33,194 nt of DNA from RGIG250 sp964540025 (GCA_964540025.1 CAZIKQ010000016.1:1-33194), one strand, 5' to 3'; positions 15,647 through 24,062 are shown, numbered from the stretch's first letter. Program-made: numbers and translations. The notes: generated by a model not told the origin, from the sequence alone.

Positions 15647-16390
15647 ATGATGTTGGAGGGCAAAACCGCTCTTGTCACCGGGGCGTCCCGGGGCATCGGC
15701 CGGGCTGTAGCCGTGGCTCTGGCCGCCGCCGGGGCAAAGGTAGCCGTAAATTACGCCGGAAACGATGCCGCCGCTGAGGAAACAAAGGCGGCCATCGAGG
15801 CAGCCGGGGGCGCCGCCCTTCTCGTGAAGGCGGACATTGCCAGTAGCGAAGAAGTAGAGGGAATGGTCAGGCAGACCGTCGAGGCTTTCGGCCGGATTGA
15901 CATTCTCGTAAACAATGCCGGTATTACCCGGGACGGGCTCCTCATGCGGATGAAGGATGAGGACTTCGACGCGGTGATCAATACAAATCTCAAGGGCGTG
16001 TACTACACCACCAAAGCAGTGACGAAGCTCATGATGAAGAACCGCTACGGCCGGATCATCAACATGGCTTCCGTAGTGGGACTTACCGGCAACGCCGGTC
16101 AGGCGAACTACGCCGCGGCCAAAGCCGGGGTCATCGGCTTTTCAAAAACCGTGGCCAGGGAGCTGGCGCCCCGGGGCATTACCTGCAATATGGTAGCTCC
16201 CGGACTCATTGCCACCGACATGACGAAGGACCTGCCGGAGAAGGCCAGGGAAGCGATGATGGCGTCGATTCCCCTGGGCCGGGCCGGACAGCCCGAGGAC
16301 GTGGCTCAGGCGGTGCTGTTCCTTGCCTCTGACAATGCTTCTTATATAACCGGCCAAGTCATAAATGTTGACGGCGGCATGGTTATGTGA
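15647..16390 (+). CDS. fabG: 3-oxoacyl-ACP reductase
   Basis: FabG reduces 3-oxoacyl-ACP to 3-hydroxyacyl-ACP with NADPH. It is a classical short-chain dehydrogenase: TGASRGIGRAVA near residue 10, NNAG motif, and the catalytic set Ser142, Tyr155 and Lys159 (YAAAK). Length 247 residues is standard. I start at ATG 15647, with AGGGAGG 9 bases upstream and one base after the fabD stop; ATG 15650 directly follows and is equally in frame. A longer frame reaching back into fabD is not the true start. Confidence 0.96.
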   Translation: MMLEGKTALVTGASRGIGRAVAVALAAAGAKVAVNYAGNDAAAEETKAAIEAAGGAALLVKADIASSEEVEGMVRQTVEAFGRIDILVNNAGITRDGLLMRMKDEDFDAVINTNLKGVYYTTKAVTKLMMKNRYGRIINMASVVGLTGNAGQANYAAAKAGVIGFSKTVARELAPRGITCNMVAPGLIATDMTKDLPEKAREAMMASIPLGRAGQPEDVAQAVLFLASDNASYITGQVINVDGGMVM

Positions 16391-16429
16391 TAGAAAATTA
16401 TTAAGTCCACTCGGGAGGAGGTGACCGAC

Positions 16430-16660
16430 ATGTCGACTTTTGAAAAAGTAAGAGATATCGTTGTAGAGCAGCTGAGCGTTGACGCCGGTGATGTAGCGAT
16501 GGAGTCAACTTTCATCGATGATCTGGGAGCGGATTCTCTTGATATCGTTGAACTCATCATGGCTTTTGAGGAAGAGTTCGGAACAGAGATTCCGGATGAG
16601 GCCGCGGAAAAGATGAAGACCGTACAGGATGTTGTGACCTACATTGATCAGAACAAGTAA
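16430..16660 (+). CDS. acpP: Acyl carrier protein
   Basis: ACP carries the growing acyl chain on a phosphopantetheine arm for all the Fab enzymes and PlsX. The 76-residue acidic protein has the attachment motif GADSLDIVEL with Ser36 as the modified residue, and the usual helix pattern FEEEFGTEIPDE. GGGAGGAGG just upstream gives a very strong ribosome site with about 8 bases to ATG 16430; the GTG at 16421 lies within that site and is unlikely to be used. It is followed by an 89-base gap containing a hairpin. Confidence 0.97.
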   Translation: MSTFEKVRDIVVEQLSVDAGDVAMESTFIDDLGADSLDIVELIMAFEEEFGTEIPDEAAEKMKTVQDVVTYIDQNK

Positions 16661-16690
16661 TCCTGGCATCTGTCACGGGGAGGTTGGGGA

Positions 16691-16708
16691 GCGCCGCTCG
16701 TCCGGCGC
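16691..16708 (+). other. Hairpin between acpP and the second FabK-like gene
   Basis: GCGCCG and CGGCGC pair around a six-base loop in the 89-base gap after acpP. There is no U-run, so this is not a normal terminator. It could stabilise the 3' end of a processed acpP message or partly attenuate the downstream genes, since ACP is needed in far greater amounts than the enzymes. Confidence 0.35.
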
Positions 16709-16749
16709 CCTTCCGCTCCTGGTGATGATGGCTGAACGGAGGAGTTAAT

Positions 16750-17697
16750 TTGTTTCTTCCAGAACTTAAAATCGGCAATAAAACAGCCAGGGTCCCCATT
16801 TTCCAGGGGGGCATGGCCATCAGACTTTCGACAGCCCGCCTGGCCGCGGCCGTGGCCAATGAAGGCGGCGTAGGACTGATTGCCGCGTCCGGAATGTCGA
16901 ATGAAGAGCTTCGTTACGAGATTCGTCTGGCCCGTTCCCTGACCGACGGAATCATCGGCATTAACATAATGGTTGCCGCTAAAAAGTTTAGCGAAATAGT
17001 TGAGACGGCAATCGATGAGGGCATTGATCTGGTAGTGGCCGGGGCGGGCTTTTCCCGGGACATTTTCGGCTACGGCAAATCATCCGGCACCCCCATCGTT
17101 CCGATTGTCTCGTCCGTAAAACTTGCGAAAATTGCAGAGCGTCTTGGCGCCACCGCCATCGTGGTGGAGGGTAAGGAAGCCGGCGGTCACTTGGGCACGA
17201 CTACTTCTGTCCGCGACCTTATTCCCGGCATCCGGGAGGCCGTAAGCATTCCGGTGATTGCCGCCGGCGGCTGCCTCCACGGCCAGGACATCGTTGATCT
17301 TATAAAGATGGGGGCCAACGGAGTCCAGATGGGTTCCCGGTTCGCCGCCAGCCTCGAGGCAAACTCCGCCCCTACCGTAAAAGAATACTATCTGAAATCG
17401 AAGCCTGAGGACATCGTGGTTATCCACAGCCCGGTGGGCCTGCCTGGCCGGGCTGTGCGCAATCCCTTCGCGGAGCACATCATGACGGAAGGGAATTGGC
17501 CCATTCCCCGGTGCGACAATTGCCTCAAGGCCTGCAAGCATAATTTCTGCATCATCCGGGCCCTGACCAGAGCCCAGCAGGGTGACGTGGACACGGGGCT
17601 CGTCTTTACCGGCGAGTACATTTCCCGCATTGATGAAATTTTACCGGTCAGCGAAATCTTCCGCCGTCTGAAGGAAGAAGCGGCCGCAGCCGAATGA
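16750..17697 (+). CDS. FabK-family flavoprotein with Fe-S-like cysteine cluster (FabX/UfaA-like)
   Basis: A second FMN TIM-barrel protein of the nitronate monooxygenase/FabK family, 315 residues. It keeps PIFQGGMAIRLS, EGKEAGGHLG with the active-site His147, and IAAGGCLHG followed by QMGSRF for FMN. What sets it apart from fabK is CDNCLKACKHNFC: cysteines 255, 258, 262 and 267 in C-x2-C-x3-C-x4-C spacing. Cluster-bearing members include FabX of Helicobacter pylori, which binds FMN and a [4Fe-4S] cluster and makes unsaturated acyl-ACP, and the related UfaA of Neisseria serves the same end. Its place between acpP and fabF supports an acyl-ACP substrate. TTG start with GGAGGAG 5 bases upstream. 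General enoyl reductase activity remains possible. Confidence 0.75.
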   Translation: MFLPELKIGNKTARVPIFQGGMAIRLSTARLAAAVANEGGVGLIAASGMSNEELRYEIRLARSLTDGIIGINIMVAAKKFSEIVETAIDEGIDLVVAGAGFSRDIFGYGKSSGTPIVPIVSSVKLAKIAERLGATAIVVEGKEAGGHLGTTTSVRDLIPGIREAVSIPVIAAGGCLHGQDIVDLIKMGANGVQMGSRFAASLEANSAPTVKEYYLKSKPEDIVVIHSPVGLPGRAVRNPFAEHIMTEGNWPIPRCDNCLKACKHNFCIIRALTRAQQGDVDTGLVFTGEYISRIDEILPVSEIFRRLKEEAAAAE

Positions 17698-17722
17698 TAT
17701 ACGAAACAGCGAGGTGTTTTTA

Positions 17723-18973
17723 TTGGCCAATAGAGTAGTTGTAACGGGCCTGGGAGTCGTTACTCCCATCGGCTGCGGAAAGGACAATTTCTGGCAGGCG
17801 CTGCTTGCCGGTAAGATTGGCATTGACCGGATTTCCCGGTTTGACCCGGAAGGTTTTGCCTGCCAGATAGCGGGGGAGGTCAGGGATTTTGACCCGGCCG
17901 ATTACCTTGATAAGAAGGAAGCCCGGCATATGGACCGCTACTCCCAGTTTGTGGTGGCGGCCAGCGATATGGCCATAAAGGATGCGGCTCTCGATTTGGA
18001 GAAGGTGGATAAGGACCGGGTAGGTACATACATCGGCTCCGGCATCGGCGGCATCGAAACCATGTACGACCAGTATAAAAAGCTCTTTGACCGGGGGCCC
18101 CGGGCCATCAGCCCCTTCTTCATCCCCATGGAAATTTCCAATATGGGGGCGGCGCAGGTGGCTATCCGCTACGGCTTCCACGGCCCTTCCTGCTGTCTGG
18201 TCACTGCCTGCGCCACCGGCACGGACAGCATCGGCGGCGCTTTGCGGATTCTCCAGCGGGGTGACGCCGACGTAATGCTGGCGGGAGGAACCGAGGCCAG
18301 CATTTCTCCCACGGCGGTGGCGGGTTTTGGCCAGATGAAGGCCCTCTGCACCGACCACAACGATGATCCGGTTCACTCCGTCCGTCCTTTCGACAAGAAC
18401 CGCAGCGGCTTTGTCATGGGTGAGGGCGCGGGCATCGTGGTTTTGGAGACCTTGGACCATGCGCTGGCCCGGGGCGCTCACATCTACTGCGAGCTGGCCG
18501 GCTATGGGGCAAACTCCGATGCTTACCACATGACCAGTCCGCTGCCCGGCGGCGCGTACCAGCAGAAATGTATGGATCTGGCCATCAGGGACGCGGGACT
18601 GACTCCTGATGATATTGACTATGTAAATGCCCACGGCACCTCCACCCACATGAATGACAAGGGGGAAAGCGACGCCATAAAGGGACTGTTTGGGGCTCGG
18701 GCCTACGATGTTCCCGTCAGCTCCATTAAAGCCATGACCGGCCATCTGTTGGGAGCCGCCGGGGGCGTGGAATTTGTGGCTACGGCCCTGACCGTGGAGC
18801 AGGATATTATCCCCCCCACCATGAATTACGAAACCGTTGATGTTGACGAGGATTTAGACCTTGACTACGTGCCGGGCAAAGCCCGCCAGCATAAGGTAAG
18901 GGCGGCTGTTTCCAACAACTTTGGCTTCGGCGGCCACAACGCCTGCCTGGTGGCAAAGAAGTACGCAGAATGA
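17723..18973 (+). CDS. fabF: 3-oxoacyl-ACP synthase II
   Basis: FabF elongates acyl-ACP by condensation with malonyl-ACP. Catalytic residues are all present: Cys163 in TACATGTDSIGGA, His304 in NAHGTSTHMNDKGE and His341 in MTGHLLGAAGG. The N-terminal RVVVTGLGVVTPIG is typical. I use TTG 17723, six bases after GAGGTG, giving 416 residues and a start at ANRVVVTGLG; GTG 17714 lies inside that ribosome site. The stop overlaps the rnc start by ATGA. Placed after the FabX-like gene, it could extend its unsaturated product. Confidence 0.95.
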   Translation: MANRVVVTGLGVVTPIGCGKDNFWQALLAGKIGIDRISRFDPEGFACQIAGEVRDFDPADYLDKKEARHMDRYSQFVVAASDMAIKDAALDLEKVDKDRVGTYIGSGIGGIETMYDQYKKLFDRGPRAISPFFIPMEISNMGAAQVAIRYGFHGPSCCLVTACATGTDSIGGALRILQRGDADVMLAGGTEASISPTAVAGFGQMKALCTDHNDDPVHSVRPFDKNRSGFVMGEGAGIVVLETLDHALARGAHIYCELAGYGANSDAYHMTSPLPGGAYQQKCMDLAIRDAGLTPDDIDYVNAHGTSTHMNDKGESDAIKGLFGARAYDVPVSSIKAMTGHLLGAAGGVEFVATALTVEQDIIPPTMNYETVDVDEDLDLDYVPGKARQHKVRAAVSNNFGFGGHNACLVAKKYAE

Positions 18974-19710
18974 AGAGAAATGAGCTGACGGAAAAACGCC
19001 GTCGGGAGCTTACGGAGCTTTCCCGGCAGCTGGGAGTTGAGCTGAAAAACCTCAGCCTGCTGGATACGGCCCTCACCCATACTTCCTACGCCAACGAATC
19101 CCTCCGCCGGGGCGTTTCCCACAACGAACGGCTGGAGTATCTGGGGGACGCGGTGCTGGAGCTGGCTATGAGCGACTATCTGTACAGGCATTATCCCCAC
19201 CTTTCGGAAGGGGACCTGACGAAGGCCCGGGCCTCGGTGGTCTGTGAAGAAACCCTCTCCGGCCGGGCGGCGGAGATCCGCCTGGGAGAACACCTTCTCT
19301 TGGGGAACGGCGAACGGGCCAGCGGCGGGGACAAGCGCCCCTCCATTCTGGCGGACACCTTTGAAGCGGTAATTGGAGCCATCTACCTTGACCAGGGTTG
19401 GGAGACAGCCCGGGATTACATCCTTTCCCAGCTGGAAACGTATCTTAAAGAGATAAGAGTCGGTCAGCAGAGGCATGACTTTAAGACGATTTTACAGGAA
19501 ATGATCCAGCGCCGCCCCGGACAACACGTCCTCTATGAGCTGCTGGCCGCCGACGGCCCGGATCACGCCAAGACCTTCACGGTGAGGGTCAGCGTAAACG
19601 GAACTCCCCTTGGCGCCGGACAGGGGCGAAGCAAGAAGGAAGCCGAACAGGCGGCGGCCAGAGAAGCTCTGGGACAACTGAAGCAGGAGGAGAATTATGC
19701 GCTCCGATAA
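18970..19710 (+). CDS. rnc: Ribonuclease III
   Basis: RNase III cuts double-stranded RNA in rRNA precursors and structured messages. The catalytic signature HNERLEYLGDAVLEL and the second acidic site DTFEAVIGAIYLDQG are intact in the N-terminal domain, and the C-terminal double-stranded RNA-binding domain ends with GRSKKEAEQAAAREAL. Length 246 residues is normal. It overlaps fabF by four bases, the classic fab-rnc linkage of Firmicutes. In many relatives smc and ftsY follow; here a secreted protein does. Confidence 0.95.
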   Translation: MKRNELTEKRRRELTELSRQLGVELKNLSLLDTALTHTSYANESLRRGVSHNERLEYLGDAVLELAMSDYLYRHYPHLSEGDLTKARASVVCEETLSGRAAEIRLGEHLLLGNGERASGGDKRPSILADTFEAVIGAIYLDQGWETARDYILSQLETYLKEIRVGQQRHDFKTILQEMIQRRPGQHVLYELLAADGPDHAKTFTVRVSVNGTPLGAGQGRSKKEAEQAAAREALGQLKQEENYALR

Positions 19711-20437
19711 AATCAATAAAATTATCCGTTCTTTGAAAAAATCCATGGCTCTGACCTGCGCTGTCGGCACGGTGGCCTTCGCCCCCTTTGCGCAGGCCGC
19801 GGAAGAACCGGCGGCCCAAGAAGCCCAGGGCGCCAACATGACCGTGGCGGAAATGGCGGAGCTGGCCAAGGAAAACGGCTACCGGCACACCAGCGCCCGC
19901 TACGGCTACAGCATCGTCTGCCCCAAGAAGCCCAACGTGATTCCCCTCTCCCTGATGGAGGAGAAGGCCAAAGGCGAGGTGCTGATTTTTGACAATGACG
20001 GGTACTACATAAATAACGCCTGGATCATCATGGTGAATGCCTTTGATGAGAATGAGATCCCGACGAATCTCCACACAATGGATGACGCCGCCAAGGCAAA
20101 GCTGGCAGAAAAGCTCGCAAAGAACAGCGGCTATGAGCTGGTGCGGATTGCCGACATGGGCCACACCAGCGGCGTGTACTGCATCACCGCCAAGGAGATC
20201 GAGATCGATACCAACGGGGACGGCAAAGCTGATGAGGTTATGACTGCCGACACCCAGATGATCAAGACCTTCTTCCGGGGACAGTTCGGCGGACGGTTCG
20301 GCGTGGAGCTTATCGACAACCCGGATCTGACTTCGGCCCATATCAATCAGTACCACGTGGGGCTTATGACCTTTCAGGAGTGGCCCGCTACCGCTGATGA
20401 CAAGCAGGGGGAAGCTAAAGTAAAGAAAAGCAAATAA
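19697..20437 (+). CDS. Secreted protein of unknown function with a Ca-binding-type loop
   Basis: A 246-residue exported protein I do not recognise. Residues 1-34 form a signal peptide (basic start, hydrophobic MALTCAVGTVAFAPF, AQA before the likely cut). The mature part contains a region ARYGYSIVCPKKPNVIPLS, then an acidic loop DTNGDGKADE (from residue 171) that resembles calcium-binding EF-hand/TSP3-type loops, and a Lys-rich tail. It has two cysteines in the mature part. The start overlaps rnc by 14 bases and has AGGAGG 7 bases upstream, so it is expressed at the end of the fab operon, before a strong terminator. Envelope role is an inference from export and context only. Confidence 0.75.
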   Translation: MRSDKINKIIRSLKKSMALTCAVGTVAFAPFAQAAEEPAAQEAQGANMTVAEMAELAKENGYRHTSARYGYSIVCPKKPNVIPLSLMEEKAKGEVLIFDNDGYYINNAWIIMVNAFDENEIPTNLHTMDDAAKAKLAEKLAKNSGYELVRIADMGHTSGVYCITAKEIEIDTNGDGKADEVMTADTQMIKTFFRGQFGGRFGVELIDNPDLTSAHINQYHVGLMTFQEWPATADDKQGEAKVKKSK

Positions 20438-20461
20438 AATAGCGGGATAAGCCGCTAAAGC

Positions 20462-20498
20462 AAAACGCCCATAAATCGTTGGATTTATGGGCGTTTTT
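20462..20498 (+). terminator. Terminator of the fab-rnc operon
   Basis: AAAACGCCCATAAATC (20462-20477) pairs perfectly with GATTTATGGGCGTTTT (20482-20497) around a four-base loop, ending in a T-run. It closes the long operon that starts at plsX. Confidence 0.93.
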
Positions 20499-20573
20499 GC
20501 GTCCTGGAGCCTGGTCGGGGAGTCAAAAAATTTCGCCCCGCGGGCAATATTTTGTTTTCTGTGACGGATTCTC

Positions 20574-20602
20574 TTGTAATTGCCTTGCCTTTAGTCTAAA
20601 AT
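20574..20602 (+). promoter_or_regulatory. Promoter for the MBL-GntP-glycerate kinase unit
   Basis: TTGTAA (20574-20579) and TAAAAT (20597-20602) are 17 bases apart, upstream of the metallo-beta-lactamase-fold gene, whose ribosome site GAGGGGG lies at 20634-20640. No clear operator is seen. Confidence 0.55.
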
Positions 20603-20646
20603 ACAGGTAAATAAATGTCTGTTTTGTTATTAAGAGGGGGAATTTT

Positions 20647-21471
20647 ATGGCGGTAAAAATTCAGGTTCTCGTGGAGGATACAGGTTCGGAGCATCTGTCT
20701 CTGGGAACGGAGCACGGTCTGTCCCTGCTGGTTTCCACGCCGGAGGCGAAGTTTATCTTCGACTGCGGCGCGACGGGTCTGGCCTGGGAGAACGCCCGGC
20801 GCATGAACGCGCCAATCAGGGAGGCGGCTTTCGTCGTCATCAGCCATTCCCATTACGACCACGCCGGGGGCTTTCCCCAGCTTTTCCAATGGGCGGCGCC
20901 GAAAAAGCTTTACGTGGGCGCGGGCTTTTGGGAAGAAAAGTACGCCGCCGACCCGGCGGGCGGGCGCTTCACTTACCTTGGGGCAGGGTTCGGCGAAGGG
21001 GCTCTCCGGGAGTTCGGCATCGAGGCGGAGACGGTGGAGGACGTGAAGGAGGTGGCCCCGGGAGCCTGGCTGCTGGGAAATTTCCCTCGGACCCACGCCT
21101 TTGAAACGATCCCCCGGCGGTTCGTCAAGGGCGAGGGACGGGCGCCGGACGATTTTTCCGACGAGATTTGCCTTGCTCTGGCGGAGGAAGACGGCCTGGC
21201 GGTAGTGGCAGGCTGTTCCCACCCCGGAATACTGAACATGGTGCAAACCGTGCGCCAGCGGCTGAAGAAGCCGGTTTACAGCGTCATTGGGGGAACTCAC
21301 CTGAAGGAGGCGGCGGAGGCTCGCCTGGATCTCACGCTGAAGGAGCTGAAGGAGGCGGGGCTGAAAAGGCTGGCGCTCTGCCACTGCTCCGGCGGGGCGG
21401 TCAGAGACCGGCTGAAGGGCGAAGCCGCAGGCTGTCTTTTGGGCACGGGGGACGAGATCCGGCTGGCCTAA
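20647..21471 (+). CDS. Metallo-beta-lactamase-fold hydrolase (COG1237-like)
   Basis: A 274-residue MBL-fold protein. The metal motif HSHYDHAGG gives His67, His69, Asp71 and His72; further ligands are in GCSHPG, GGTHL and the C-terminal CHCSG. This pattern fits the COG1237 group, annotated by similarity to the methanogen dihydropterin enzyme and found as orphans in many anaerobes, where the substrate is unknown. No signal peptide is present, so it is cytoplasmic. It sits 67 bases upstream of a GntP permease and glycerate kinase, probably in the same transcript, but a link to glycerate use is not established. Confidence 0.8.
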   Translation: MAVKIQVLVEDTGSEHLSLGTEHGLSLLVSTPEAKFIFDCGATGLAWENARRMNAPIREAAFVVISHSHYDHAGGFPQLFQWAAPKKLYVGAGFWEEKYAADPAGGRFTYLGAGFGEGALREFGIEAETVEDVKEVAPGAWLLGNFPRTHAFETIPRRFVKGEGRAPDDFSDEICLALAEEDGLAVVAGCSHPGILNMVQTVRQRLKKPVYSVIGGTHLKEAAEARLDLTLKELKEAGLKRLALCHCSGGAVRDRLKGEAAGCLLGTGDEIRLA

Positions 21472-21538
21472 AGGTTTATTTCAGGCGGCGGAGCTTCAGG
21501 AATTATTTTTATTTTATTTATTCAGGAGGATAACGATT

Positions 21539-22879
21539 ATGTCCGGTCTGTTTATGGGCAGCGTGATTTTACTGGCGGTCATCGCCATGATTCTTGCCAT
21601 CAGCAAATTTAAGCAGCACCCGTTTCTGGTGCTTGTTCTGGTTTCGATTTTCGTGGGCCTTGTCTGCGGAATGCCGGCGGCGAAGGTTCTTTCCACGGTA
21701 AAGAACGGCTTCGGCGGCATCCTTTCCAGCATCGGCATCGTCATCGTTGCCGGTACGATCATCGGCACCATCCTGGAAAAGACGGGGGCGGCTCTCGTCA
21801 TGGCCAACACGATCTTAAAGTGCGTGGGCAAGGCCCGCTCCGTGCTTACCATGGGTATAACGGGCTACGTTACCGGTATACCGGTTTTCTGCGATTCCGG
21901 CTTCGTAATTCTTTCGCCTATTGCGAGAGCCCTGGCGGATCGTTCCAACGTATCCCTGGCGGTCATGGGCACGGCTCTGTCCGCGGGCCTGTACGCGACC
22001 CACTGCCTGGTGCCGCCGACGCCGGGACCCATCGCCATGGCCGGAACGCTGAACGCGGATCTGGGCACGGTGATTTTAGTGGGCCTGGTCACCTCGGTTC
22101 CGGCTATGCTGTCGGGGATTGTCTACGCAAAGAACGTGGCCAGTAAATTCGACATTCCGGCCAATCCGGAGTTTACGGTGGAGGAGCTGATGGAAAAATA
22201 CGGCAAGCTCCCCGGCGTAGTCCACAGCTTCGCGCCCATCGTTCTGCCGATCATTCTCATCGCCCTGAAATCCCTGGCCGATTTCCCGTCCCATCCCTTC
22301 GGGGCAGGGGCCTTCCGCTCCTTTATGTCCTTTATCGGCGATCCGGTAACGGCGCTGATTATCGGGATTTTCGTGGCCATGACTCTCATTCCCGTTTCGG
22401 AAAAGGAAAATTCCTTCGCCTGGATGTGCGACGGCGTTTTGAATTCCGCTTCCATTCTGGTCATCACCGGCGCGGGCGGTTCCTTCGGGGCTATCCTGAA
22501 GAGCCTGCCGCTGGCGGACGCCCTTTCTTCCACGCTGCTTTCCCTGTCTATCGGCGTGTTCCTGCCCTTCATCATCTCAGCTCTCTTAAAGACGGCCATG
22601 GGCGCCTCCACGGTGGCGATGATCGTTACCTCGGCGATGGTGGCTCCCCTGATGCCCTCCCTGGGCTTTACGTCGGAGATCGGCAAGGCGCTGGTCATCA
22701 TGGCCATCGGGGCCGGTTCCATGTGCGTTTCCCACGCCAATGACTCCTACTTCTGGGTGGTTTCGCAGTTTTCCGATATGCCCACGAACGTGGCCTACAA
22801 GTGCCAGACGGGCGTGACCTTCGTGGAGGGTATCGTCACGGTGGCGTTCGTTTACATCCTGTCGCTGATTTTCTGCTAA
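21539..22879 (+). CDS. GntP-family organic acid permease
   Basis: This 446-residue integral membrane protein has about twelve hydrophobic segments and family-typical stretches (GIPVFCDSGFVILSPIARAL, PPTPGPIAMAGTL, SHANDSYFWVVSQFS). GntP proteins import gluconate and related hydroxy acids by proton symport. The next gene is a glycerate kinase, so glycerate is the most likely substrate, as in other glycerate permease-kinase pairs. AGGAGG lies 10 bases before the ATG. The charged loop NPEFTVEELMEKYGKLP is cytoplasmic or external by topology, undecided here. Confidence 0.9.
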   Translation: MSGLFMGSVILLAVIAMILAISKFKQHPFLVLVLVSIFVGLVCGMPAAKVLSTVKNGFGGILSSIGIVIVAGTIIGTILEKTGAALVMANTILKCVGKARSVLTMGITGYVTGIPVFCDSGFVILSPIARALADRSNVSLAVMGTALSAGLYATHCLVPPTPGPIAMAGTLNADLGTVILVGLVTSVPAMLSGIVYAKNVASKFDIPANPEFTVEELMEKYGKLPGVVHSFAPIVLPIILIALKSLADFPSHPFGAGAFRSFMSFIGDPVTALIIGIFVAMTLIPVSEKENSFAWMCDGVLNSASILVITGAGGSFGAILKSLPLADALSSTLLSLSIGVFLPFIISALLKTAMGASTVAMIVTSAMVAPLMPSLGFTSEIGKALVIMAIGAGSMCVSHANDSYFWVVSQFSDMPTNVAYKCQTGVTFVEGIVTVAFVYILSLIFC

Positions 22880-22898
22880 GGGGAACGAGGAAAAAGCG

Positions 22899-24062
22899 AT
22901 GAAGAAAATAGTGCTTGTTCCCGATTCCTTCAAGGGCACCCTGTCTTCCAGCCGGGCGGCGGAAGCTATGGCGAAAGCCACCCGGCGCGCCTTTCCCGGC
23001 GCGGAAATAGTGGCCATTCCGGTGGCCGACGGCGGCGAGGGTACGGTGGAAGCCTTTCTGGAGGCCCGGGGCGGCCACCGGGTAACGGTGGAGGTCAAAG
23101 GGCCCCGGGGCAACGTGATCCCATCCTTTTACGGCATCCTGCCCGATAAAACGGCGGTGGTGGAGATGGCGGCGGCGGCGGGCCTGCCCCTCATGGATGG
23201 GCGCCTGGACGTTGGCGGAGCCACCACTTACGGCGTGGGGGAGCTGATGAAAGCGGCGGTGGCCAAGGGCGCTGAAAAGCTGATCCTGGGACTGGGAGGC
23301 AGCGCCACCAACGATGGGGGCTGCGGCGCGGCAGCGGCCCTCGGCGCTAAATTTTTCGACGGGGCGGGCAAGGCTTTCGTTCCGACGGGCTCGACGCTGG
23401 GGGAGATTTCCTCCATCGACGCTACCGGGCTTACCGAGGCGCTGAAGGGCGTGGAGGTCGTGGTCATGAGCGACATCGACAATCCCCTCTGCGGGGAGCG
23501 GGGCGCGGCCGCCGTGTTCGGCCCCCAGAAGGGAGCCAGTGAAGCGCAGGTGAAGGAGCTTGACGCGGGCCTGGCCCATCTGGCCAAAATAATAAAGCGG
23601 GATCTGAACAAAGACGTTGCCAATCTTCCCGGCGCGGGAGCGGCGGGAGGCATGGGCGCAGGAGCGGCGGCCTTCTTTGGCGGGCGGCTCACCCGGGGCA
23701 TCGACGCGGTTTTGGACGCGGTGGATTTTTCTGCGGCCCTTCGGGGAGCCGACGTGGTGGTTACCGGCGAGGGCCGCTTTGACGAGCAGTCGCTGATGGG
23801 GAAGGTTGTGGGCGGCATCGCCGCCCGAACCAGAGCGGTGAGCGCGCCTTTGATCGTGGTGGCAGGGTCTTTGGCGAAGGATATCGACTTTGGCGCGGCC
23901 AAAAGGGCCGGGATCGACGTGGCCTTCAGCGTGACTCCCGCCCCCATGAGCTTTGCGGAAGCGGCCCGGGACAGCTTCGCCAGCCTGGAAAACGCCATGC
24001 TGAATATCTGGCGGCTTTGGAGTCTGGCGGAAAGCGGCCGCGTTAATCTGTTAAGATACTAA
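22899..24062 (+). CDS. Glycerate kinase (GarK/GlxK type)
   Basis: This enzyme phosphorylates D-glycerate to a phosphoglycerate that enters lower glycolysis. Family features are the start KIVLVPDSFKGTLSS, the segment PVADGGEGTVEAFL, GLGGSATNDGGCGAAAALG and TGEGRFDEQS near the C-terminus. Length 387 residues fits the type-1 GarK/GlxK family. It is 19 bases downstream of the GntP permease, so uptake and activation are coupled. It is the last gene before a long bidirectional terminator and the convergent hsdR. Which phosphoglycerate isomer it makes cannot be read from sequence. Confidence 0.93.
   Translation: MKKIVLVPDSFKGTLSSSRAAEAMAKATRRAFPGAEIVAIPVADGGEGTVEAFLEARGGHRVTVEVKGPRGNVIPSFYGILPDKTAVVEMAAAAGLPLMDGRLDVGGATTYGVGELMKAAVAKGAEKLILGLGGSATNDGGCGAAAALGAKFFDGAGKAFVPTGSTLGEISSIDATGLTEALKGVEVVVMSDIDNPLCGERGAAAVFGPQKGASEAQVKELDAGLAHLAKIIKRDLNKDVANLPGAGAAGGMGAGAAAFFGGRLTRGIDAVLDAVDFSAALRGADVVVTGEGRFDEQSLMGKVVGGIAARTRAVSAPLIVVAGSLAKDIDFGAAKRAGIDVAFSVTPAPMSFAEAARDSFASLENAMLNIWRLWSLAESGRVNLLRY

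Noticed and set aside
16750..17697. Simple duplicate of fabK
   Set aside because: The cysteine cluster and low similarity beyond the FMN-binding motifs to fabK at 13727-14674 argue for a different enzyme rather than a recent duplication.
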